From: Fistularia commersonii
Lineage: Eukaryota; Chordata; Actinopteri; Syngnathiformes; Fistulariidae
Direction: 5' to 3'
NCBI GenBank assembly: GCA_037954325.1
Contig: JBBMNZ010000019.1
Coordinates: forward strand, 11,973,501-12,037,500
Length of the DNA stretch: 64,000 nt
Part shown: one piece after another, positions 51,346-63,310 of the stretch
How positions within the stretch are numbered: position 1 is the stretch's first letter
Layout: the number at the start of each line of letters is the position of its first letter
The notes under the pieces: generated by a model
Told to the model about the DNA's origin: nothing
The model's database searches: none
What the model saw: the letters and a program-made list of their open reading frames with translations, nothing else
Translations under genes and position numbers: made by a program

Positions 51346-54239
51346 GCCAAAGCATTATTACTTTACAAAATTTTTGAATGATGTCGGAGCCACTGAACAC
51401 ATTTTTGCACCATAACACAACTTTGACACATAAGCATCCATTTCTAAACGCTGACACCGTGTGACATCGGTGTGAGACTCACAATGGTAGCAGCAATCAC
51501 CACTTCTCCATGTCCGGAAGTCAGACCTCCATAACACGAAAAACTGTAATAAAATGTCTGCACTCGTTTTTTTTTTCCAATCAGAAACTCAAGTCCATTT
51601 TTTTTTTCAAACCCTCTCGTTTGTTACTGAACGCGGTTCCAACTCAGCCACCCACGTTGTTTGGTGTAAGAAAAATTAATTTAATACATATAATGCAAGA
51701 GTTGACTCACATTCCACTTCCCACCTCGGGTTAAAAGCAGACAAAGCGTCGGACCCTCGCCCATGGGGCTGGTTCACTCATCCTCCTCGCCAGGGCTTGG
51801 TGGATAATCGTTTTCCTCGCGGTATCACAGTTTGGCGTCACGGGCAGGGAGGATGCAGCACCCTCCCACCGACACACTGGTCAAAAAAGCTAAAATGTGC
51901 GGTGGCAGCTGAAGTAATTGGGACTTTGCATAGTGCACAGTGTGTATGTTTGTTTCTCCGCATGTAGGACTGTTTGTTGTCTGTTATAAAATGGAAAGGA
52001 AGTGATGTGCGGGCTCCTGTCAATCACTGTTAGGCGCCATGGATGTGTTTGTTAGTGCATGTCTCTCTCCATCACTTCATGTCCATCCACATTAGATCCA
52101 GGCAGGATTAAGTGGCGCCGCTGAAGGTACATTGGCGGCCTGAAGTGGTTATATCTTCATTTAGTGCTGTCAGCCAGTGATTTGCTCCCGTGAACAGCCC
52201 CGCAAATGTGCGTTTGGGCGTGCACGTGTGTGTGTGTGTGTGTGTGTCTGCGCCTGTATGCATGCATACACAAGGAGGCAGGGGCAAATGGGGAGTGAAG
52301 AGATTTCAGCTCGTGCTGATGAACAGTGTGTGTGTGTGTGTGTTTGTGCGAGGAGGAAGGAAAAGATGGAGTGATGATGATGTATGTGAAGAGGAGGCTA
52401 ATCTCTATTGATAAGAAAGGGAAGATCACAGGTGAGGGTGCTGATGTTGGATCGATCGGTAGAACCCAGACAAAAAACAATCTCCACGGTAGACGCTCGG
52501 AAATACAACTTACAAGTGAAACAAGGCTTAAAACATTCAACGGGTACAGGGTTTCCATGGCGATTTTTAACGAAGCACTTCAAAACTTTGATTCAACGCG
52601 TTGAAATCGAAGTTGCGGAGACCGTCGTTAGCAGAGTGCCGAGTGTTGCGCCCGAAAAAGGAAATAATTGGAGATCAATTTTCAGTAAATCGTCTTTTTT
52701 TCCAATGTAAGATATCAATTAGCAAGCCATTTCCCCCCAATTTCCTTTTGCACGTATATTTATTAGCATGGTGAATTACCACAGTGGAGCGAGTTAATGG
52801 AAAAGGCAAGAAATTTCTAAATGAGAGTTTAAACACCCAGACACACACAAAGATTTCTGCATTTGCTGGATGTGGTTTGTGGTCTTTTTCAAAAGCAGCT
52901 TTTCTTACATGTACCCATGTCAAGACAAACTCTGACAAATTCTTAGAAGCAGACGGAGGCACTTGTGACAAAAAAGCATCATCTGCCAGCAGATGTGAGG
53001 CAAAGCTACAACAACCCTTGCTGCCTTCCTTCTTTATTGCTGTACAGAGACCCCGATAGACAATTTAGGGACATATCCTGGATGAGGATCTGTCCTATCT
53101 ATGTAATTACAAGCTCTATGTAATATCTATGTCATTTAAAACAAACACAGGACTCAAATCTCCAATTTCTTGTGAGTGTTTTGTTGAAATAATAAAAAAT
53201 TATGGGCGTGCATATCGTGCACAGGGACTGAAAGTGCTTCGCATCATTTTTAGCAGAATATTTTCGGAGCCTCCTGTCAGGCACACTTGGCTCTTGATAA
53301 TGCATTATGACCTTTAACCCAATTTCAAAGTAAACAATGATCTACCTATCATACCAACTATGTGATGTTCACAATGCGTCACAATCAATAAACTGTGTCC
53401 CCTGGTTGTTTAAACAGAGATTTAAATCGAAAATATCGGAGAAGCATTTATTTACGAATTTACGATGGATAGGATCAGATTAAAAACGCATTTTTTTTTG
53501 TTTATTTTTGTGCTGCATATTCTGAACAACAGCCGATTTAAAAGGTTCAATTCCTAGCGCAATCCAAATTGCTTGTTTCGCCGGCACATCTGCTGATGCC
53601 GCTAATGATGTATCGACTTAGAAAGTTAGAGCAGGTAGCATCCTTCTAAGCGTTTAGCTTTTTTAAATGTTCCAAATAGTTTGAAAAGTGTGTCTACGTG
53701 TGTGTGTGTGTGTATGTGTGTAAGCAAGTGCAGGTGCTTTTGACTGTCATAATCATCTTTAAATCCTGTTCTGCACAGCCGACTGCACAACTTTTTTTTT
53801 TGTTTGTTTCTCAGAAGTGGGAGTGGATAAATATACTTGTTCTTGCCAGGGTTTTTTTTTTTTCTTCTACCTGACAATTTTTTGTTGTTCATAAAAGGAT
53901 TCTTTTCCTCCCTCCCCTTCCCCTGCTCTTCGTGGCTTACGTTTATTTTTAAACCTAGGCTCCCAGTTGCCTCGATGCCACGCGCACCTCCACCTGCACA
54001 GAGTCGAGGCGTACATTTAAGGATAAAAAAAATTAAGTGCAGTTAAGTTTTGACAAGACTGATCAAAAGACAATGAAAGCATTTATAATGCACATATATC
54101 AATTATATAAAGCTCAAACAGCGCTTCGGAGCTAAATCAAGGCTGAGGTTTTTGAACTGTATCAGACATATTTACAACATTCGAGCATCATGCACCCTTT
54201 TGTTAAATTCAGTCTCTCACAGATTTAAGTCATTCATGA
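51346..54239. other. intergenic sequence with (TG)n tracts, no gene recognised
   Basis: Two (TG)n tracts lie at 52225-52247 and 52326-52343. Opposite overlapping frames at 52157-52710 are driven by these and by unique DNA; none matches a family. (TG)n with TATG interruptions lies at 53697-53720. Confidence 0.4.
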
Positions 54240-54400
54240 TCTGTCTTTCACACCTGGCGGTTTCAAAGTACTTTGCACTTGATTACACACCAATGGTGGC
54301 AGTCCGCCATGCATGGCGACTTGAGGGTTAAGTGCCTTGCCCAAGTGCGCTTTAGCAAGGAGACTTCAAGAGCCAGGAATTGGCAGGAATTATTTAGATT
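54240..54400 (+). repeat. SINE-like repeat fragment related to 33345-33490
   Basis: Blocks TTTCAAAGTACTTTGCAC, CACACCAATGGTGGCAGTCC, GCCATGCATGGCGAC and GTGCCTTGCCCAAGTGC match the repeat at 33.3 kb. Here the CTTGCCCAAG block missing there is present. Confidence 0.6.
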
Positions 54401-54490
54401 TTAGTGCCGAATCATCTACTCAAACACGCTATCTACTCGCCATTATCATGAATGCATCTTTAAAACAACTGCGATGAATTTGATCACAAC

Positions 54491-54996
54491 TAATGTTCCT
54501 TCTGAGCCACATCTATCGTAGTGTGCGCACTGCAAATTAATTTGATATACAACATTATTTTCCGTATAATTTTGCTTTGTAATTGAGCGAGTGAGAGGTG
54601 TCCAACCAATCATACGATCTGATGCAATCACGCTACGCAGCCAATCACAGCAGTGACAGTACCCATACACCCTATATAAGCAGTAACGCTAATGCTAACA
54701 TGCTAACCCCTTATCATGGCGAAACGAGTGGGCAGTGAAAAATGCTGTTCTTTTTAGTTGGAATGGCTGTCGGAGTATGTGTAAATAGAAGAACAAGCGG
54801 TCAAACTGGGTGAGATTTTTTCTTTTTTCGAGTGAGAAAGGTCTGCTCTGCAAAACATACAGCGAAGTTAAAATAGTAAGCGAGTTTTCTGATGAACTAA
54901 AAGGAAGCTATGATCCTAGGAGTGATACTGATGTGTGTCCACAGCGTGGGAGGTTGTCTGTATGCACAGATATATGAAAAATTAGAGGGAACATTG
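54491..54996. mobile_element. hAT-type transposon (506 bp) with 8-bp target duplication
   Basis: The left end TAATGTTCCTTCT and the right end, read inversely, CAATGTTCCCTCT form the inverted repeat. Direct repeats atcacaac (54483-54490) and gtcacaac (54997-55004) flank it, 7 of 8 identical. Inside are a CTATATAA box (54671), a GCTAATGCTAACATGCTAAC stretch and an ATG at 54716 opening MAKRVGSEKC, a likely transposase start that soon hits stops. It is an internally deleted copy. Confidence 0.82.
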
Positions 54997-55074
54997 GTCA
55001 CAACAGTTATTTATCCACTCATTTGTTATCTTTACAAGAAGATAATGAGGAAAATAATTCCCCCTGTCAGAATC

Positions 55075-55380
55075 AAACCAGGAGCCTCTTGCAGGAAGCA
55101 CTAACCGCTGCTAGCACTTCCGCTTCACAACAAGACGGTTCCTGTTTGATTCCATCGAGGGGCCTTTCTGTGTGAAGTCTTCATGCTCACCCCGTGTCTT
55201 TGCAGGTTTCCTCCCACAGTCCAAAAAATATACGAAAAAGACCTTGGATGGCCCAGACTTGTTAATGAGAGGGTGAATGGTTGTAGGTGTCTTTTTGCAA
55301 CTCTGTGATAATCTGGCGAGCGTTGAACCCCGTTTCCTGCCCAATGACAACTTGCATCGGAACCAGCCCTCCCGCAAAAA
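55075..55380 (+). repeat. family H repeat
   Basis: It contains GGTTCCTGTTTGATTCCATC, GGGGCCTTTCTGTGTGAAGT, GGTTTCCTCCCACAGTCCAA, GAGAGGGTGAATGGTTG and TTTCCTGCCCAATGACAAC. The first 30 bases (GAATCAAACCAGGAGCC, then CACTAACCGCTGC) read in the opposite orientation, so the copy is chimeric or rearranged at its 5' end. Confidence 0.75.
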
Positions 55381-58300
55381 ATGCGTTGTGATTTTCAGGT
55401 GATTTCTTGCTCTGAGGTCATTTTTAATTGGCTTAATGGTGATTTTTCATTTGTGTTCAGGGGATTTCACAAAGTTGCAGGTAATTTAATGTCTTAAGAT
55501 TTAACTGTAAGAGTGATTTTTTTTTTTTTTTTTTTAATTTTGATCAGGAACATTTCTAGTTACATGAAGCACAAAAAGGCAAGTTTTCAATCGTTATAAT
55601 CAACATTCAGTTTGACCTGCTACGCTCCTATTTTTGAAAACTAATGGAAAAAATTGAGATATGGTAAAACAACTCATTTTGGAAAAAACGTTTTATACTT
55701 ACAAAAATGTCAAAACACCAGTAAAAGGGATCTCTACCTGGCTCTGGTGTCTGGAGCGGCCAATTACGAAATAATGGCCGAAGCTTTTGAAGTGTCGTGC
55801 AAAACCAGGCGCGTCATCGGGAAAAGAAAAAAGGTATATATTGTTTTTAGCCATCTGCCAATTCTACAGTCTCGAGGCAAAAGCAGAATAACTGTACACG
55901 GTGCACAAAGCCATTAGACCCACTGATGTGAGATATAAATTACACCGTTTGCAGCTGGTGAGCCAACCTATGTTCATTTGGATGCAGCCATGCTTACCCG
56001 TGTATGCCCCTCCTGGTCCAGGCTCACGGTGCCAACGACCAGCAGCACCTGCTTCCCCCTTTTACTGCATGAACAAGCCCACGATCCCACATCAGCATCA
56101 GGTTATGCTTCAGGTTTTCTATTAAAAGAACAATAATTGCATCTGTAAATCAGGCGACGGAGAGTGACTCCGAACGCCTCGTTGGAAAAAAAACAAAACA
56201 AAACATGGAGGTTTGTAGAATACGCTGCTTTGAAACAGACTTAAAAAGCTGAATAAACTATGTGTGTGTTTATATTCCAGTGCCAATCAGCTCTTTGTCT
56301 GCGCTGCCCCTGGGGTTCTGGCCCATATGCCTGCCTGGTCTGCGGGCCTGGTCACACAGATCAGGACCCTGCCAGCCTCACTGGGACACGAAACTGTGTG
56401 TGAGGAGAGGGTGTGCGTGTATCCATCTGTTACAATCGAGGTGAATCGTGTGACAGATCACCCCTGACCCCACCCCTCTGAGAGAGGTGTGTGTGTGTGC
56501 GTGTGTGTGCTCCGACTATACGACACAATAGTGCATTTAAATATGACCACCACCATCTATGAGCATGTACACACTCCTGTGCTTTAAGAGACCCATATGT
56601 CTGGATTTATCATTAGAAGTAAGTGGCGTGACCCCGCCAACACGCGCGCGCACACACACACACACACAAGACATCATCACTGCCACTTCTTTCAACACAC
56701 TCCCTCCTCTTCCCCCTCCCCTCCTCTCCTCTATCAGTGTAGTCTGAAACAGATGGGGTGCCAGGGTCACCTCTGACCCCCCGCCGCAATGTGACTGATG
56801 GGACCGCCCAGCCCAGCCACCCTCATCTTTTGTACCCTGATGGGCATCTGACACGTCTCGGACCCGTTTATTAACGGCCTCAACCGACCAGCACCTGAGC
56901 TTCTTAATATCTTTGCCAATCAGCGGTATCATTTAAGCAATTCATTTCAATAACTTTCTATCAAAAGACCGCAATCAGTCATTTACGGCGAAGCACCTGA
57001 GCTCCGTAATAATACTGACAATCAATGCGTTTGGCCGGCCGGGGTAACTGACCTGTGGTTCTAACACCTCATTTACATTAATTAGAGTTCGTTTCATTTT
57101 CCCCGGCTCCCTTTCGGCGGCCGGCTCTGAGATCCTTGCCCCCGAAAAGCACGGTTGGATGAAAAAAAAAATCTAGTGGTGGCAATTCATAATCCGCAAA
57201 ACAAACATAGTCAACGGTTTTTGAGTGGATTTAACTGGTCGGGCGGTAAAAACTGTCACCTTTATGTTTGTGAATTAAGCCTTTCATCACCCCTCTCTCC
57301 CTCATTCTATATCAATAGTGTATTGATTTACCGCATTATTACTATTTGGTCCCAGCTCATTCATATATTGTATGGCACAACCTTTATCACAAATTTATAA
57401 TACAATATTTGTCAGTTTGCTGTATTTACCACTAAAGGTATCTTTGTGGATTCACTTGGTCTACTTTATAACAAAAGCACGGATATAAAGGGAAGTTATA
57501 TTGAAGGGGGGTTATTGATTTTAGGTGGGTTCAGAGGCTATTGTAAAACATGTTTTTCTCCCTGCGGATCTTTAATCAACACCTTTTTGGATTGTAAAAA
57601 CGATCCCCCCCGCCCCCCTTAAACGTCACCTTATGAACACCGCATTCTTCCTAGTTGAGGAAATACATCTTTTGCTATTACACAACTGTCACAGCAAGTA
57701 GAAATATTAAGTGTAATGTAGTCTTTGCGGTGATCTCTATCAGTTATATCGCCGAGATTAAAATCGCAGGGTTGCACGAGCCCGGTGGCGCGTAAATCTC
57801 TTCAATGGAGAAGAGAGGATAAGCCGGAAAAAACGTTATTTCCTCAAAAATGCCAGCGAGGGTTGAGGAGGTCAATCTCCTTCTGCTAACAGGAAAGAAA
57901 AAAAAGAATTATATATATATTTGTTATCGCCGGCTCAAGCCAGAGATTGCATCCAGTGTGTTTTTGTCTCAATATTATCTTCAACAGCTGCATCGTCACA
58001 TGGAAGAAAGCCAGCAAACAACATGAACACACAGATAAGACAAAAGGCAGACCTTGTCAGTTGTCTATGTGAAGCGTCATAGCTGGAGGACGAGCAGCTG
58101 GGAAAACTTATGCGCGATTTTAATTATCGGTGTTTAATTTGGAGAAGAAAAAAAAAATGGGTGGGTTGGAAGTCAAATTTTGTGCTGAGAGCACAGAGAG
58201 AGAAAAAAATATATCGAAAATGGAATTTCAAAAAGCCATTTGCCTTCCGACTTTCATATCCTTTGGGAAAAATGCGCGTGTGAGACAGTGAAATAAGTGA

Positions 58301-59179
58301 GGGAAAAACCATTTGGGGCTTTAAAGGTCATATGTTGACTGTGAAGCGCTGTCCATACTCAAATGAGGCCCTTGGGGCCTTGTTTTGAAGTGAGCGATTA
58401 AAATGAGTACAGTGAATAGCGCAACCACTCACCTATCACATTCTGAAGGTTACATCATTTAAAAAGGGCAACCTATCCATGAATGAAGGGCATTAAGGAG
58501 TGCGTGCCACATACAGGAGTTTTGCAAAAGTGCAAGACCATGACGATGTGCACCTACTTCACTGAGGTGTCATTTTATGATGTTTCTTTAGTTTGACCTT
58601 CCTGAGGTGGACTTTACCAGTGACCTTTAAATTTTATTATTGCGGTGTATTTGATCACAGATGCTCATTAGAAGTCGGTGGAAATGCCTAAAATGGGAAA
58701 TGCAAATGACGGAAGACGGCTAAAATAAGTTCTCCTTTAGTCCGACCGTAACAGGCTTACGCCACGTAATCCGAGCAAAAGCAATGATCCTTTCCCAATG
58801 TAATCCGTCATAGATTACTGATTTCATGCTAAAAATGTTCATCAGCAGCCAATAAGAATTCTCTGATCTCAGTAACAATCAGACTTCATGGCTGTATTAC
58901 TTTCCTTCAAAAATGACATTCGCAATTCTGGTACAAGCTGATTATTCGCCCCATGTTTTGATTCTTTCCCCAACTGTCTCCAACGGCAATGGAGGCGACC
59001 AACACCAAGTGCATCCTCACAAACTGTAGCTGTGTAAAAAAATTGGCCCCCAAGTTGCTTTTTTTGTCATGATTTTTTTCAAACATTTTTAAAAGCAAGA
59101 TTCTGATACTTTTTTTTCCACTTGATAAGATAGTCCCAAGTAAGAGATTGAGACTAATAGGTCTGCAAATTTAATGTAC
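55381..59179. other. intergenic sequence with candidate regulatory blocks
   Basis: The segment 56860-57120 is balanced and motif-rich, with duplicated E-box/TAAT/CAATCA arrangements. A CG/CA alternating tract (56641-56668) lies nearby. No open frame is convincing; the 131-codon frame at 56537-56932 (-) overlaps these motifs and has no family match. Confidence 0.45.
56641..56668. repeat. alternating (CG)n(CA)n tract
   Basis: CACGCGCGCG followed by nine CA units. Alternating purine-pyrimidine sequence of this type favours Z-DNA. Confidence 0.85.
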
Positions 59180-59763
59180 CCGCTGCAGAGACCACATCAC
59201 CCCTATCCTCTCACAGCTCCACTGGCTCCCTGATGGATACAGTACAAACTCGTCCTACTCACCCATCAAACTCTCCCGGCTTTTCCAATCTGCAGGCTCC
59301 ATCCTCCTGACCTTCACCACCAGAACCAAGCACCAAACTTTGGAGTGGCACTGCTCCTTCCCTCTGGCATTGCCTATAACCAGGTATCAGGAGTTGGGAC
59401 TCTTTACCAACCTCCACAGCAATAGTCAAAACCAATGGGCAGCTAAGGCTTGGTTGGTAGAACGGGCATCCTTCCAATCAGAAGGTTGGTGGTTTGATTT
59501 CCAGCTACTTCTGTCTCCATGTTGAAATATCTTTGAGCAAGAAACTTAACCCCAAGATACTTTTGATGGCATGGAAAGTGCTTTGCTTGCATGACATAGC
59601 TCTTAACTGCAAGGTGTGAAAGGCCAATATAAGTGACAACCATTTTGTCGTTCAAACTGGTTCTCCCCAATTCCACCAGCTTTTCTAATTAATCAAATTT
59701 AGTTTATCTTTTGCTTTCATGTAAAACAACTTTGAGTGTCCTGAAAGGTGCAATTGAAATCTG
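59180..59763 (+). mobile_element. L2-like LINE 3' fragment split by a SINE-like repeat
   Basis: The translation starting near 59190 gives DHITPILSQLHWLPDGY, the familiar RT C-terminal DHITPxLxxLHWLPV stretch of L2-type fish LINEs. CACCAGAACCAAGCACC and CTTCCCTCTGGCATTGCC follow. After the insertion, the LINE tail appears to resume near 59650, with CAACTTTGAGTGTCCTGAAA. No intact frame is left. Confidence 0.65.
59434..59650 (+). repeat. SINE-like repeat inserted in the L2-like LINE
   Basis: Blocks GGCTTGGTTGGTAGAACGGG, AATCAGAAGGTTGGTGGTTT, GATTTCCAGCT, TTGAGCAAGAAACTTAACCC and AAGGTGTGAAAGGCCAATAT follow the order of a widespread teleost short repeat. Boundaries are approximate. Confidence 0.6.
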
Positions 59764-59764
59764 A

Positions 59765-60095
59765 TGCCCATCCATTATCCACCACTAATCCTACACTCAG
59801 GGTCGCCAGGGATGCTGGAGCCTTCTCCAGCTGTCATTGGGCGAGTGGCGTGGTACACCCAGGACCAGCTGCCACTCAACAGCAGGGCCACATATAGAGA
59901 CAAAAAACCATTAACTCTCTCATTCAAACGTCTGGGCAATTATATATTAACTTTCTGCATGTTTTTGGATCGTGGGAAAAAAAAAAACTGAGAACCCAAA
60001 GGAAACCCATGCAGGGAGAATATGCAAAATCCACACTGAAAGGGCTCCTGTGGGAATCTGTGGGAAGCGGCTTACCACCACTCCACTCTACGGAC
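59765..60095 (-). repeat. family H repeat, minus orientation
   Basis: It opens with CCATCCATTATCCACC and ACACTCAGGGTCGCCAGGGA, continues with CTCATTCAAACGTCTGGGCA and ends with CCACACTGAAAGGGCTCC and ACCACCACTCCACTC. The whole copy is reversed relative to its neighbour at 60152. Confidence 0.75.
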
Positions 60096-60151
60096 CTGTA
60101 TTATTATTATAATCATTATCATTATTTCTTTATTCAGGTATTCAGGATATC

Positions 60152-60492
60152 AGAGCAGGGTGGCACAGTTGTTGGTGCTTCCAACTCAAAGCAAGATGGT
60201 TTGATTGCAATAGGTCTCCCTTCTGTGTGGAGTCTCCATTTTCTCCTTATGTCTGTGCAGGTTTTCTCCGCATTCTCAGGTTTCCTTCCACAGTCCAAAA
60301 ACATGCGCTATGATGATCTGAAACCCAAAATTATTCAGAGGGGTGTTAATAGGTGTATGTCTCTGTGTGTGACCCTCTAATATATCTTGGTCCTGGGCGA
60401 ACGTTGCTTCTTGCCCAATGACAGCAGGTATAGACGCCAGCACACCTGAAAGCGCAACTTCAGGATAAGCGGTATAGATAATGAATGATAGA
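60152..60492 (+). repeat. family H repeat, plus orientation
   Basis: It contains GGGTGGCACAGTTGTTGG, CTTCTGTGTGGAGTCTCC, TTTCCTTCCACAGTCCAAAA, TCTTGCCCAATGACAGCAGG and GGATAAGCGGTATAGATAAT. Together with the reversed copy at 59765-60095 it forms a large inverted repeat with a spacer of about 55 bases. Confidence 0.8.
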
Positions 60493-61340
60493 TAGACTGC
60501 AGCCATAACAAGGAGCCTTGGGAAGACAACATAAACAGCCCTTGCGCAAATGCACGATTGATTGCTAAAAGCTTAGTTTAAAAGCCAGAGTCTAGAGTCA
60601 CATCTAAGCATTTGTTTCTAATTTCTTTTGTGTTAAACGCCGCTCTAATTTCAGGATCAAACATTTCCTTTGTCAGTAGCTTACATAAAACTCTATCTGA
60701 GACAATTGGGATAAGTGTTATCTTTTGAACCGGATCTTTATCTGAGGACTTGACTTCCGAGGAGGACTTCTAAAAAGGATAAAAACAAAAGATAGTTGTT
60801 GGAAATGCCCGCAGAAAGGAGGTCATTAATTTGGGAGCGCAACCACAAATTGGGACAGCAGCGTCGCTGTCCTCCCCAAATATATATATATATTTTTTTT
60901 TATGTCTTGGTCCTGTGTGTTTTACTACCTTTCTGAAAGTTTGCTCGGTTACGAGAGGGACATGCAGTTTTATCGGGCTGTTGCTCCCACCGAGAGCCTC
61001 CTGATGACCTTAGCAACATGACGCTCATTCAATACTCCATTGGCTTTAAGCTTTTGTTGGACAGCGCTGCATTGATCCGCCGGTACTGTTTGCAAGCACA
61101 GAAAGCATTTGCAAAATGTGACGAGGGGGACTTTCACCAATTAATTAGCCAGCTTCATATACGTCATCAGTTCTGACGCGCAAACTTCCAGAAGTGATGA
61201 GCCCCCGCTAGGCTATGCAGCCTTGTGTATAATGAAATATCGAGTGTGATATTGTGATTGCCAATTATCCACACATGCAGGGGTTTACCCCTTGCTACTC
61301 ACTTCCAATATGGTAAATGTGACCCTTGACAAAACATGTT
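60493..61340. other. intergenic sequence; candidate conserved block at 60.99-61.27 kb
   Basis: Unique, complex DNA with TTAATTAGCC, CATTGATCC and CATTGGCTTTAAGC motifs. No open frame or repeat end. Confidence 0.4.
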
Positions 61341-61344
61341 AAAT

Positions 61345-62440
61345 GTAGCCTCGGGGGGGCCAGTGTCTCCTTGAGCCGGTCCCAAGCACCGATAAATACA
61401 GAGGGTTGCTTCACGAAGGGCATCCGGCGTAAAACGTGCCAAAACCAAATATGTGAATGAAACCTAAGAATCTCATACCGGATCGGTCGAGGCCCAGGTT
61501 AACAACGACTGCCATTGGTACGGACAACTCACAGGCTGACAGTGGAAACTGGGCTACTGTGAGTCGAAGAAGGAGAGGAGGAAGGCATGTTTGGAAGCAG
61601 AGAGAGAAGAGGTAAATCTCAGACTGAGAGTAGGGACTTTGAATGTTGGGATGATGATAGGAAAAGGTAGAGTTGGTTGACATGATGCAGAGAAGGAGGG
61701 TGGATATATTGTGTGTCCAGGAGACCAGGTGGAAAGGCCATAAGGCTAGAAGCTTAGGAGCAGGCTTTCAGTTTTATTATCATGGTACTGACAAGAAGAG
61801 AAATGGAGTAGGAGTTATCTTAAAGGAGGAGTTAGTTAGGAATGTTCTGGAGGTCAGAATGTCATAATAGACTTATGAGTCTGAAACTGGAAATTGAAGC
61901 CTCTTCTTGTTTGCTTTGGTGATGGACAGGCTGACAGATAAGGACAGGAATCTCCATGGACCATGATTTTTGCAGAAGACACTGTGATCTATAGTGAGAG
62001 CAGGGCACAGGTTGAGGAAAATCTTGAGCAGTGGAGATATGCTCTGGAAAGGAGAGGAATGAAGGTTAGTTGCAGAAAGACAGAATATAGGTGTGTAAAT
62101 GAGAGGAACCCAGGTTGAATGGTGAGGCTACAGAGCAAGAGGTCTCAGAGATGAAGATGCTGAGGTTCTCTTTGGGAGTGAAAAGCCGGCCTAAGATTGT
62201 TCGGTCATGTACAGAGGAGGGATAGTGAATTTATTGGTGGACGGATGCTGGAATTGGAGCTGCCAGGCAGGAGGTCTGGAGGAATACCAAGGACAGATTT
62301 AGGGGCGTAGTGAGAGAGGATATGAAGTTAGTTGGTGTGATAGGAGGAGGATACAGAGAATAGGGGTAGATGGAGATGGTTGATTCCTGTGGCGACCCCT
62401 GAAGGGAAAAGCCCAAAGGAGAGGAAGAAGAAGGCAACAT
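61345..62440 (+). mobile_element. RTE-like LINE with preserved ends and internal deletion
   Basis: The 5' region (GAAGGGCATCCGGCGTAAAA, CATACCGGATCGGTCGAGGC) is the familiar leader of a common fish LINE. An APE-type endonuclease piece follows: VGTLNVGMM, then ELVDMMQRRRVDILCVQETR and WKGHKAR (frames joined across one shift), ending at a stop near 61867. A reverse transcriptase scrap near 61960 reads IFAEDTVI in place of the catalytic FADD box. The C-terminal QRRDSEF and LPGRRSG-like pieces and a GAAGAAGAAG tail end the element. Most of the RT domain is deleted. The clade is inferred, not proven. Confidence 0.8.
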
Positions 62441-62624
62441 GGCACATTAGAATTAGAGTGGCTCAAACAATCGATGGACCATCGGTTTGAAACTGGGACA
62501 CCTTCCACGTTGATTCTGGTCAGATCAAACTGGGCTGGACCACTCACTGAACATTACATAGGTTCATAGCATTTCCTTCACCACACTGACCAAGATTTGG
62601 CTTGACTCATTGTAGAGCGCCTGT

Positions 62625-63310
62625 TTGTGTAAATTTTCCCAAATCAACATTACATTCATCAATACACAGGACAAGACGATACCAGATCCAAAATGCCAAA
62701 ATCCAAGGCAAAACATATGTAGAAGCCCAACTCAGACTGTAAAGAAGCGAACAAGCACTGCAACAAACAACAAGCTAAAAAACCCAACAAACAATTTACC
62801 ATCACCAACCGCCTACCCTCGCCAACAGCATTCTGCAGCACGACATTATGGTTTTCAAGCGGGTACCTTCCTTCAACGATGATTCATTAAGCCCACAACA
62901 CCTTAAGGAGGCTTAACAGTGAAATCCAGCGGCCTGGAAACACCCCTCTCCGTGCCACATAGCCGATCTACAAGCAGACAAAAGTTAGCTGAGCTTCCTC
63001 CCCAAGCTACCATGCTTCCTTCTTAACCACAACCATTAACTTGTTCGTTCTGTTGCCAGAGACATGTTGACGATAGTGAACGCAAGTTTCAGGCTTCGAC
63101 CACAAACGCCCAAATCAGTTAGTAGGGCAATGACAGACTTTGCCACAATACCACGGCAGCCTACCTCTACAGGCGGTATCCGAGCACTCCAACCACACTG
63201 TTCAACATATGCTGCCATCTCAGTATATCTAGCTCTCTTACACTCACAAGCCTCTCCAATTATATATGCTGGGACAACCAACTGTTCATTCAAGTCCACT
63301 GTTTACTCCC
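62625..63310 (-). mobile_element. LINE 3' fragment, antisense (VEVGCRG type)
   Basis: The minus frame from 63299 reads KRARYTEMAAYVEQCGWSAR then IPPVEVGCRGIVAKSV and LLTDLGVCGRSLKLA. This matches a C-terminal segment common in fish non-LTR retrotransposon proteins (ERKRxKYxEL...GWxARxxPVEVGCRGF). The frame ends at 63036. The sequence on to 62625 (GTTGTGGGCTTAATGAATCA, GAAGGAAGGTACCC) looks like its 3' UTR. I cannot assign the clade with confidence. Confidence 0.65.
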
